NCBI GenBank assembly: GCA_009774535.1
Contig: VSNY01000014.1
Span: 1 to 39,921, forward strand
DNA: 39,921 bases
Source: Lachnospiraceae bacterium
GTDB taxonomy: Bacteria > Bacillota > Clostridia > Lachnospirales > Lachnospiraceae
Direction: 5' to 3'
Shown here: positions 1 to 6,958 of the stretch, piece after piece
How the letters are laid out: each line of letters starts with the position of its first letter
How positions within the stretch are numbered: position 1 is the first letter of the stretch
Notes under the pieces: model-generated
Database searches by the model: none
The model's input: the letters and a program-made list of their open reading frames with translations, nothing else
Told to the model about the DNA's origin: nothing
Translations under genes and position numbers: made by a program

Positions 1-49
1 GTATAACTAAGCGCTTTCCAGGCAGGCCGGGCCTTATCTGGCATACAGC

Positions 50-1183
50 GTGGCAAATATGATCAAGTCTCTTTATGGGAAAAATAAAAAAGCCTTTGCA
101 CTGGATCTTGACAATACGCTTTGGGGCGGCATTGTCGGAGACGACGGGCCGGAAAACTTACAGATTGGCCAGGAGACATCTGAGGGGCAGGCATACAGCG
201 AATTCCAGCAGTATCTTAAGTTACATATGCAGACTGGCGTGATTTTAAATATTGTCAGTAAGAATGAAAAGGAAAATGCGCTGGCTGGACTGCAGCGGCC
301 GGATATGGTGTTAAAGCCGGATGATTTTATTATCATCAAAGCAAACTGGCTGCCGAAATCGCAGAATCTGACAGAACTTGCGCATACGCTGTCTTTGCTG
401 CCGGAAAGTTTTGTGTTTGTAGACGATAACCCGGCTGAACGCGAAATTATCCGCCAGCAGGTACCAGGCGCGGCTGTGCCTGAAATCGGGGATAAGCCGG
501 AAGCTTTTATCCACGCCATTGACCGGATGGGGTATTTTGAAGTTACGCAGCTGTCCGGGGATGATGCAGCCAGAAACGGCATGTACCGTCAAAACGCTGC
601 CCGTTCCCGTGCGGAACTTTCCTTTGCAGACTACGGAGAATATTTGCGGTCCCTCGCTATGCATGCGCAGATCAAGAGTTTTTCACCGATGTACTACGCG
701 CGCATTGCCCAGCTGACAAATAAATCCAACCAGTTTAATTTAACGACCAAACGTCTGACGCAGGATGAAATTACGGCAATGGCGCAGGATCAGTCGTATC
801 TTACGCTGTATGGAAAGCTGGCTGATCAGTTTGGGGATAACGGTGTCGTATCCGTAGTCATCGGCAAAATCCGGGAACAGTGTCTGGATCTTGTTTTATG
901 GCTGATGAGCTGCCGCGTTCTGAAGCGGGATATGGAGTATGCAATGATGGATACGCTTGCCGCAGCATGTAAAAAACGCGGGATCGATACGATTTATGGC
1001 TATTATTACCCGACCGCGAAGAACGCGATGGTAAGGGATTTTTATGAAAAGCAGGGATTTTCCAAAGTGTCCGGGGACGAAGCAGGCAATACGGTATGGA
1101 AACTGGAACTGGCAGGCGGATATAGTCAGAAAAATCATGTGATTCAGGTAGAAGGCGATTGGGATGATGAAAGAAGTTACTGA
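50..1183 (+). CDS. FkbH-like HAD-IIIC family protein, 5' end doubtful
   Basis: The protein has a HAD motif I (D19-L-D21-N-T, in FALDLDNTLWGG) followed by a C-terminal region resembling the GNAT-like part of FkbH proteins. FkbH enzymes typically dephosphorylate a three-carbon glycolytic intermediate while loading it onto an acyl carrier protein; here that role is inferred from the family and from the acyl carrier protein gene 35 bases downstream. The usual FkbH length is about 550-600 residues with an N-terminal SGNH-like region, so this 377-residue form is short. The GTG at 50 and the ATG at 59 lack a ribosome binding site. The frame stays open back to a TAA at 8-10, and the residues encoded between (ending AGPYLAYSVAN) look like normal FkbH sequence. 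The gene is therefore probably either interrupted by a nonsense codon or truncated. HAD assignment is firm; whether it is functional is uncertain. Confidence 0.75.
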   Translation: MANMIKSLYGKNKKAFALDLDNTLWGGIVGDDGPENLQIGQETSEGQAYSEFQQYLKLHMQTGVILNIVSKNEKENALAGLQRPDMVLKPDDFIIIKANWLPKSQNLTELAHTLSLLPESFVFVDDNPAEREIIRQQVPGAAVPEIGDKPEAFIHAIDRMGYFEVTQLSGDDAARNGMYRQNAARSRAELSFADYGEYLRSLAMHAQIKSFSPMYYARIAQLTNKSNQFNLTTKRLTQDEITAMAQDQSYLTLYGKLADQFGDNGVVSVVIGKIREQCLDLVLWLMSCRVLKRDMEYAMMDTLAAACKKRGIDTIYGYYYPTAKNAMVRDFYEKQGFSKVSGDEAGNTVWKLELAGGYSQKNHVIQVEGDWDDERSY

Positions 1184-1218
1184 CCATTTGCAAAATAAAA
1201 TACAGGAGGTTATACGCA

Positions 1219-1464
1219 ATGACAAGAGAGCAGATTTTTGAAGCATTAAACGAGGTATTTCGGGATCTATTTGACGATGAAGCGATCAACGTAACGGACA
1301 CGACGACAGCGGCGGAGATCGAGGACTGGGACAGCTTGGAACATATTAATCTGATTGTGGCTGTCGAGAAAAAATTTGGCATGAAATTCAGCATGGGAGA
1401 AGTCAACAAGATGAAAAATGTCGGGGAAATGGCAGATTTGATTCAGCAGAGGGGAAAACAATGA
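1219..1464 (+). CDS. Acyl carrier protein
   Basis: This 81-residue acidic protein has the phosphopantetheine attachment motif D-S-L at Ser39 (within EDWDSLEHINL), followed by a typical helix II-III region. The length matches stand-alone acyl carrier proteins. A strong AGGAGG site precedes the ATG. It lies directly after the FkbH-like gene, and its stop overlaps the start of the MaoC gene by four bases, so it is most likely a dedicated carrier for this cassette rather than the fatty-acid synthesis ACP. The acyl cargo is inferred to be a small glycolysis-derived unit loaded by the FkbH-like protein. Confidence 0.9.
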   Translation: MTREQIFEALNEVFRDLFDDEAINVTDTTTAAEIEDWDSLEHINLIVAVEKKFGMKFSMGEVNKMKNVGEMADLIQQRGKQ

Positions 1465-1880
1465 ATGATTACAGCTATAAAAATCTAAGGGGGGGGGTAC
1501 AGCAGCAATTTTCTGTGACAGTGACAGAACAAATGATGGATGATTTTAAAAACATCACAGGAGATATCAACCCGCTTCATAACGATGACAGCCTTGCCAG
1601 ACAGCGCCATTATCCGCAAAGAGTCGTATATGGTATGCTGACAGCATCTTTTCTAAGTACATTAGCAGGCGTATATCTGCCAGGCAGGTACGGCGTCCTG
1701 CATTCCGTGGAAACGAAATTTACGCATCCGGTATTTGTCGGGGACAGATTGCTTGTCTCTGGGATTGTTACGGAAATGAATGATTGTGCCAGACGGGTAG
1801 TGCTGAAGGTAACGATTACAAATCAGGATGGGAAAAAGGTACTAAGAGGTATTTTAAAAGCGGGGGTGTTGGAAGAATGA
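1461..1880 (+). CDS. MaoC-like hot-dog dehydratase/hydratase
   Basis: The 139-residue protein contains the R-hydratase signature in which Asp35 and His40 (GDINPLH) form the catalytic pair, followed by the hot-dog region with YGMLTASFLS and a conserved VHPVFVGD-like stretch (THPVFVGDRL). Enzymes of this family hydrate or dehydrate 2-enoyl/3-hydroxyacyl thioesters; here the substrate is probably bound to the neighbouring acyl carrier protein. The start overlaps the end of the ACP gene by four bases (ATGA), and its stop overlaps the SDR start in the same way, which indicates translational coupling. Codons 10-13 contain a run of nine G residues (1489-1497), an unusual homopolymer near the start where slippage would abolish the protein. 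Confidence 0.85.
   Translation: MNDYSYKNLRGGVQQQFSVTVTEQMMDDFKNITGDINPLHNDDSLARQRHYPQRVVYGMLTASFLSTLAGVYLPGRYGVLHSVETKFTHPVFVGDRLLVSGIVTEMNDCARRVVLKVTITNQDGKKVLRGILKAGVLEE
1489..1497 (+). repeat. Nine-G homopolymer tract inside MaoC-like gene
   Basis: Nine consecutive G residues span codons 10 to 13 of the MaoC-like gene. Homopolymers of this length are prone to replication slippage. A gain or loss of one base would frameshift the gene right after its start and would also disturb coupled translation of the SDR gene. Whether it is a phase-variable switch cannot be told from one sequence. Confidence 0.6.
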
Positions 1881-2596
1881 AAGAACAAAAAACGCTTTTG
1901 GTCACCGGAGCGTCTTCTGAAATAGGGAGCAGGCTGATCCGTGACGCGGCAGACCACTATGAAGTTATTCTGGCGCATTATTGTCAGAATGCAGATGTCC
2001 TGGTAAAGTTAAAAAACGAAATCGGAGATCATCTGGTGTTACTGCAGGCGGATTTTTCAAAATTGGAGGAAGTGTCCGCAATCATACAAAGCATAGATCA
2101 AATGGGATATATGCCGGATCATATTGTGCATTTACCTTCACAAAAAGTAAATGCACAGAAGTTCCATAAAACGGATATTCAGCAGTACAGGTCAGGTTAT
2201 GATTTGTCGGTAGCATCCATTATCTTGATTTTACAGCATTTCATTCCGAAGATGAGCAGACAGCATTATGGGAAGATTATATTTATGCTTACGTCCTTTA
2301 CCTTACATACGCCTGCCAAATATCAGGCCCCATATATAACAACAAAGTATGCGCTGCTTGGACTGATGCGGGATCTGGCTGGAGAATACGCAGAAAAGGG
2401 AATTATGGTTAACGCAATATCACCGGATATGATACAAACCAAATTTCTTTCTGATATGCCGGAACTTATTATCCAGCAAAATGCCGCCCAAAGGCCGATG
2501 CGCCGGAACCTTACAGTGGAAGATGTAGTGCCTTTGCTGCTGTATCTTTTATCAGACTGCGGGAATGTGATTTCAGGGCAGAATTTTGGGATGTGA
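1877..2596 (+). CDS. SDR-family ketoreductase
   Basis: This 239-residue protein has the short-chain dehydrogenase cofactor motif TGASSEIG (residues 10-17) and the catalytic triad Ser140, Tyr153 and Lys157 (YITTK), with the normal 13-residue Ser-Tyr spacing. It would reduce or oxidise a keto/hydroxy group with NAD(P)H, probably on an ACP-bound acyl chain. The ATG at 1877 is chosen because it overlaps the preceding stop as ATGA; a longer in-frame opening upstream lies inside the MaoC gene. The C-terminus ends ISGQNFGM, shorter than the usual ending (GQN followed by a VDGG-like stretch). Its stop is only four bases from the end of the convergent recombinase gene, so the last few residues may have been altered by insertion of that element. 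Confidence 0.85.
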   Translation: MKEQKTLLVTGASSEIGSRLIRDAADHYEVILAHYCQNADVLVKLKNEIGDHLVLLQADFSKLEEVSAIIQSIDQMGYMPDHIVHLPSQKVNAQKFHKTDIQQYRSGYDLSVASIILILQHFIPKMSRQHYGKIIFMLTSFTLHTPAKYQAPYITTKYALLGLMRDLAGEYAEKGIMVNAISPDMIQTKFLSDMPELIIQQNAAQRPMRRNLTVEDVVPLLLYLLSDCGNVISGQNFGM

Positions 2597-2600
2597 GGAC

Positions 2601-4193
2601 TTATAACGCATCCTTCCAGCTATAAATAATCTCGATCCGCTTCCCGGCAAATAGGAATATACGTTCGATCAAAGTAACCGCACCTATACGGTCAAGCGCC
2701 GGGAGGCGGCCGGATGCCTTTAGCTGCTGCAGCCAGCCGCTTTTGTTTACAGCATTTTTCTGTTCCAGTTGCTGTTCCAGTTTTTCCGCCTGTTCCATCG
2801 CCTGTGTATAGCATATCGAATATCTTTTTTTCATCTTTTGGTATTCATCCGTATCGATCATGTCATCCTGCAGGCTCTCATACAGAGAATGCAAAAGTCT
2901 TAGGTACCTCTCTGTCTCTTCCTTCTTTTTCTGCAGCCGTTCCTGCAGTTTTTGGTTTTCGGTATGATACGCAAGAGCTGTCTCTGCCAGCTGCTGCAGC
3001 TTCCGGGTGCCGATCACGGCGCAGATCTGTGTCTGGAGGTCAGAAAATACCAGTTCCTGTAATACGGTATCCCGCATGCTGTGCGCGGAACAGGTTTTGT
3101 AATTTTTATGAGCAGCGCATATATAATAAACATACTTTTTTCCGCCAGAGGGAACGGTTTTGCGAATCATGGCCGCGCCGCATTCTCCACAGTATACCAT
3201 ACCAGAAAAAAGTTCTAAAGCCCTGGCTCCCGGACTTGTACGGGTATCCATGGCAAGCGCTTTTTGTACGGAAGCGAATACCAGAGGATCGATAATGGCT
3301 TCATGTACACCAGCTGTCACCGACCATTCTTCACGCGGAACACAAATTCGTTTTTTTACTTTATAGCTTGGCGTGGTGTATTTTCCCTGTTCTAATACTC
3401 CGGTATACACTGGATTTTTTAAAATTCTAAGGATCGCCGCGGCGCTCCAGGATGAGTAGACATTTTTACGAAACGGCGTCGCAAAGCGGATTCCTTGTGA
3501 TTTTTTATAATCCATCGGAGGAAGGATTCCATCCGCGTTCAGTCGGTCAGCAATATCTGCGCTGCTGATCCCTTCCAGTTTCCAGTGGAAAATGTCACGT
3601 ACCACATCCGCCGCAAAGCGGTCTGCGATCAGATGATTTTTTTGTACCGGATCTTTTTGATAGCCATACACAGCAAACGCTCCGGTAAATTCACCGCGTC
3701 TGCGTTTGGCTGCAAGCTGGCTGCGGATTTTGATGGAACTGTCCCTGCAATACAATTCGTTGATCAGATTTTTAAAAGGAATTATGAGTCTGTCAAAGGA
3801 CGGGTTGCTGTTTTCGCTGTCATAGTTGTCCTGGATAGCGATAAAACGGACGCCCAGTAAAGGGAAAATTTTTTCTATGTACTCTCCAGCTTCCAGATAA
3901 TTTCTGCCAAACCGGGAAAGGTCTTTTACAACAATACAATCGACCGTTCCAGCCCTTACTTCTGCCAACAGTTCTAAAAATCCGGGCCTGTCAAAACAAG
4001 AACCAGAATAACCGTCATCCGCTATGATCCCACAGTCTGAAAGGTCATCGTGAAGGCGGAAATAATCATGAATCAGAGCTTTTTGCCCGGCGATACTGCC
4101 GCTTTCTTCCTGGCTGCCGTCTTCACGCGACAGACGGACATAGCCGCAGGCGCGCCAGATTCTGGTATTGGCTCCGCAATGAGTTTGTTTCAT
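2601..4193 (-). CDS. Large serine recombinase A
   Basis: A 530-residue large serine recombinase. The resolvase domain has the catalytic Ser22 in GYVRLSRED and the conserved KDLSRFGRNYLE segment. It is followed by a recombinase domain (around residues 170-280), a zinc ribbon (CGECG with a later C...C pair, around residues 320-365), and a C-terminal coiled coil typical of site-specific integrases. Such proteins integrate and excise elements through a phosphoserine intermediate. The ATG is preceded by AAGGAG. It points outward at the left edge of the element, tail-to-tail with the SDR gene with a gap of four bases. The small gene upstream is in the same direction 59 bases away and is likely co-transcribed. 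It appears intact. Confidence 0.93.
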   Translation of the reverse strand: MKQTHCGANTRIWRACGYVRLSREDGSQEESGSIAGQKALIHDYFRLHDDLSDCGIIADDGYSGSCFDRPGFLELLAEVRAGTVDCIVVKDLSRFGRNYLEAGEYIEKIFPLLGVRFIAIQDNYDSENSNPSFDRLIIPFKNLINELYCRDSSIKIRSQLAAKRRRGEFTGAFAVYGYQKDPVQKNHLIADRFAADVVRDIFHWKLEGISSADIADRLNADGILPPMDYKKSQGIRFATPFRKNVYSSWSAAAILRILKNPVYTGVLEQGKYTTPSYKVKKRICVPREEWSVTAGVHEAIIDPLVFASVQKALAMDTRTSPGARALELFSGMVYCGECGAAMIRKTVPSGGKKYVYYICAAHKNYKTCSAHSMRDTVLQELVFSDLQTQICAVIGTRKLQQLAETALAYHTENQKLQERLQKKKEETERYLRLLHSLYESLQDDMIDTDEYQKMKKRYSICYTQAMEQAEKLEQQLEQKNAVNKSGWLQQLKASGRLPALDRIGAVTLIERIFLFAGKRIEIIYSWKDAL

Positions 4194-4252
4194 ACAAGCC
4201 GCTCCTTGTGTTGTATTTTAACTGTTCATACAAATCTCACATTTTTAGAAAA

Positions 4253-4543
4253 TTATTTAGAACGAAAATAACAGAGCAGCCGTTCTTCCAATGTCACATC
4301 TGTATTTGCATAGCTGGTTTTTACAATATACTTACCATTTCGGTAACAATAAGGATTGCCAATCTGTTGGATATAATCCTGGATACGTTCCTCTTTAGGC
4401 AGTTCTGTATGGACGATAACATTCTCCATGTTTTTTAAAGAATCTATATCTGCCGTTTTTAAATCCACGGACTGCATTTGTTTTTTTTCAGATTTTGAAA
4501 GGATGGGTTCAGACATATTAGCTGGAGATCTCCTTTTTTTCAT
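4253..4543 (-). CDS. Small element-encoded protein, DUF6870-like
   Basis: This 96-residue protein has a lysine-rich, probably unstructured N-terminus and a conserved-looking C-terminal half (ELPKEERIQDYIQQIGNPYC, then a region ending in LEERLLCYF). From memory this pattern resembles the small DUF6870 proteins that accompany serine recombinases in Lachnospiraceae; that match was not tested. Function is unknown. It sits upstream of recombinase A on the same strand and could be a recombination directionality factor or accessory protein, which is only an inference from position. No membrane segment or helix-turn-helix is evident. Confidence 0.6.
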   Translation of the reverse strand: MKKRRSPANMSEPILSKSEKKQMQSVDLKTADIDSLKNMENVIVHTELPKEERIQDYIQQIGNPYCYRNGKYIVKTSYANTDVTLEERLLCYFRSK

Positions 4544-4589
4544 GGTATGCTTTTAGGTTTGTCCTGATTCCGTAAATGATCGTATGGTT

Positions 4590-4617
4590 ATAATAATTGA
4601 TCATGTTTGGGCTGCAA
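4590..4617 (-). promoter_or_regulatory. Possible promoter for small protein-recombinase A
   Basis: Reading the minus strand, a TTGCAG -35-like box (4612-4617) is followed after 16 bases by TATTAT (4590-4595). It would drive the small protein gene and recombinase A. The match is moderate. Confidence 0.35.
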
Positions 4618-4648
4618 AAATTTGACTATAAAAATTTTGATTTTGCAA

Positions 4649-4677
4649 TTGATTATATCTGCCAGCCGTGTTATAAT
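4649..4677 (+). promoter_or_regulatory. Sigma-A promoter of Rpn-like gene
   Basis: TTGATT (4649-4654) and a perfect TATAAT (4672-4677) are separated by exactly 17 bases. The promoter lies about 200 bases before the Rpn-like start codon, so the transcript would have a long leader. The 333-base gap 4544-4876 holds this promoter, the weaker divergent one and the leader; nothing else coding was recognised there. Divergent promoters make this the control centre of the element. Confidence 0.7.
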
Positions 4678-4876
4678 ACATCTAAAGCATATTTTCTCCA
4701 TGCTGGGCATCCCACCCGCATGCCAAAGGGGAATCACCCATCAAAATGACAGATCCAATGGGCAGACAGTCATACCGCAGCCCGTCAGTCATGATCAAAG
4801 AAAATCCATGCAAAAACAACAACATACACAGGCAGGGGTTTTCACCAGACAGCTCCTGCAGCATACAGGAGGAAAC

Positions 4877-5890
4877 ATGGAAAAAGAAACAGCCGCAAAG
4901 AAAATCGCATATCAGAACAAAGATATCACCAGTAAAGTACTCGCCGAACGTTTTCAAGGCAAGACGTTTTGTGTTTACGGCCTGGATTTACCTGTGATTA
5001 TACAAGCAGGCCCTACAAATATCCCTGTCGTTACAGCCAGAGAACTGCGCCTGGATAATCTGTTTGAATTGGCAGACCAGTCTGTAGCCATTGTAGATTA
5101 TGAGAGCAGCTATAAAAAAGAAGACAAACTCAAATACCTGAATTATCTGACCGGAATTGCAAACCGTTACCGCAATGAAAAGAAAGAATGTCCGGTACTG
5201 CGGATGATCGTAATTTATACAGGTGATGTAAAAAGAAGCCAGGTGTCTGCGGAATACCATATTGGTGCGTTAAACATGTATATAGAAGCAGCGTTTTTGT
5301 CGGAACTAAATGCAGATCAAATTTTGGGAATACTGGAAGAAAAAGTACGGACGGGCCAGCTGCTGACAGACGAAGAACTGATGCAGTTTGCGATCCTGCC
5401 GCTGTCTTACCGGACCAAAGAAGAGAAAGCACAAAAAGCGGCAGAAATGGCAGAGCTGGCGGAACAGATCCAGGAAAGAGAGCAGCAGCTGTTTGTGATG
5501 GCAGGACTTTTAGTCTTTGCAGACAAAATTATAGATATGGCGACAGCGAACAAAATAAGGGAGAAGATCAGTATGAATAAAGTAGAATGGCTGATCCGGC
5601 AGGATGAACGCCGGGAATGTGAGGAAGAAAAGCAGCAGGCGATAGCCAGGTTATTGGAAGAACAAAAGCAGGCGTTAGAAAAGGCAGAACAGGATTATCA
5701 GAAAGAAAAACACCGGGAACTGAAACAGGCAGCAAAGCGATATGAAAAAGAAAGACAGGAATATGAAGCAAAACAACAGGAATATGAAGCAAGACAGCAG
5801 GAATATGAAGCAAAAATACAGTATATGATGAAATGGATGGCTGATAAAGGATATGCGGCAGATGATATCCTGTCTGAATTTATAAAATAA
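4877..5890 (+). CDS. Rpn/PD-(D/E)XK nuclease-like element protein
   Basis: The 337-residue protein resembles the Rpn/YhgA-like family widespread in Clostridia. Its core has a possible nuclease region (VAIVDYESSYKKEDKLKYLN, around residues 75-95) and a strand RMIVIYTGDV, where D/E and K residues could form a PD-(D/E)XK-type site. The family includes recombination-promoting nucleases and transposase-like proteins, so a DNA role is inferred. The C-terminal third is a long Glu/Lys/Gln-rich coiled coil with three tandem seven-residue repeats of EYEAKQQ type. The ATG at 4877 is chosen because AGGAGG lies seven bases upstream; the reading frame is open much further but lacks such a site. It is cargo between the recombinases of this element. 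Confidence 0.65.
   Translation: MEKETAAKKIAYQNKDITSKVLAERFQGKTFCVYGLDLPVIIQAGPTNIPVVTARELRLDNLFELADQSVAIVDYESSYKKEDKLKYLNYLTGIANRYRNEKKECPVLRMIVIYTGDVKRSQVSAEYHIGALNMYIEAAFLSELNADQILGILEEKVRTGQLLTDEELMQFAILPLSYRTKEEKAQKAAEMAELAEQIQEREQQLFVMAGLLVFADKIIDMATANKIREKISMNKVEWLIRQDERRECEEEKQQAIARLLEEQKQALEKAEQDYQKEKHRELKQAAKRYEKERQEYEAKQQEYEARQQEYEAKIQYMMKWMADKGYAADDILSEFIK
5759..5821 (+). repeat. Three tandem 21-base repeats in coiled-coil region
   Basis: Three copies of a 21-base unit (5759-5779, 5780-5800, 5801-5821) each begin gaatatgaagca and encode heptads of the type EYEAKQQ. A more diverged unit precedes them. They extend the coiled coil by whole heptads, so copy-number change would alter its length without a frameshift. 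Confidence 0.85.
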
Positions 5891-5983
5891 ATCAGACAAG
5901 CCGGAAAAAGGAATCTGGCAGGAATATGGACAGGCTCTCACTACATAAAATAGTCTGTATTTCCATCAGGAGAGACCGATGAT

Positions 5984-6958
5984 ATGGCAAGAACAAAACG
6001 AAAAGAAAATGATCTGCATCCGAAGTCTGCGGAAAGGGATTCTGGCAGACTCCGGATCTTTCGGGCCTGCGGGTATATCCGGCTTTCGGTAGAAGACGGA
6101 GGCAGGCCAGGGGCAGATACCGTGCAAAATCAGAAAGAACTGGTTCGAAGCTATATCGAACAGCAGGAAGATCTGCAGTTTTGCGGCTTTTATTGTGACA
6201 ATGGTCTGACTGGAACAGACTTTGACCGTCCGGAGTTTGCGCGTATGTTACAGGATGCCGAAGCTGGAAAACTGGACTGTATTGTGGTCAAAGACCTGTC
6301 GCGTTTCGGGCGCAGTTATCTGGAAACGGGCCATTATCTGGAGCGTATGTTTCCATCCTTGGGCGTGCGTTTTGTGGCAGTGTCAGACCAGTTTGATACG
6401 CAGACCGCACAGTGGACGGACTATGGATCTGTGGTTCCGCTGAAAAATCTGATAAATGAACTTTACAGCAGGGAGTTGTCAAAAAAGGTTAGTCTGTCGC
6501 TTGCTCGCAGGCAGCAGCAGGGGGAATTTATTGGTGCCTGGGCGCCTTATGGTTATCAAAAATGCGCTGATCATCCGCACCAGATCGAGCCGGATCAGCA
6601 GACGGCAGCGGTTGTGCAGGAGATTTTCCGCCAGCGCCTTTCCCGTAAAAGCTGCCGTGAGATTGCCGAGGATCTGAATGCACGTAACATCCCTTCTCCT
6701 TCCCATTATCATTATCTAAAAGGAGAATTGAAAAACAGCCGGTTTAAGGACGTTCTATGGCAGGCCCGGACAGTCAGGAACATTCTGGCCAACCAGGTAT
6801 ATTTGGGGCATATGGTGCAGGGACGAAAAAGAGCGTCCTTTTATGAAGGAAAGAAACAGCAGCTTTTGCCGGAATCGGAATGGACTGTTGTATTACATAC
6901 GCACCAGCCGATTATTGAAGCGGATCTTTTTCAGCGTGTGAAAGGGATGAAATCATGA
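5984..6958 (+). CDS. Short serine recombinase B (no zinc ribbon)
   Basis: A 324-residue serine recombinase with catalytic Ser35 in CGYIRLSVED, the KDLSRFGRSYLE segment, and a recombinase domain that ends soon after QPIIEADLFQRVK. It lacks the zinc ribbon and coiled-coil domain of large serine recombinases. Truncation by mutation is unlikely, because its TGA stop overlaps the ATG of recombinase C in an ATGA arrangement, meaning the two are translated as a coupled pair. The ATG at 5984 follows an AGGAGA site. By analogy with paired recombinases such as CcrA/CcrB, B and C may work together, with the DNA-binding part supplied by C; this is inference. Confidence 0.88.
   Translation: MARTKRKENDLHPKSAERDSGRLRIFRACGYIRLSVEDGGRPGADTVQNQKELVRSYIEQQEDLQFCGFYCDNGLTGTDFDRPEFARMLQDAEAGKLDCIVVKDLSRFGRSYLETGHYLERMFPSLGVRFVAVSDQFDTQTAQWTDYGSVVPLKNLINELYSRELSKKVSLSLARRQQQGEFIGAWAPYGYQKCADHPHQIEPDQQTAAVVQEIFRQRLSRKSCREIAEDLNARNIPSPSHYHYLKGELKNSRFKDVLWQARTVRNILANQVYLGHMVQGRKRASFYEGKKQQLLPESEWTVVLHTHQPIIEADLFQRVKGMKS

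Noticed and set aside
5984..6958. Recombinase B as a truncated pseudogene
   Set aside because: Its stop forms an exact ATGA overlap with the next gene, the catalytic domain is intact and a good ribosome binding site is present.
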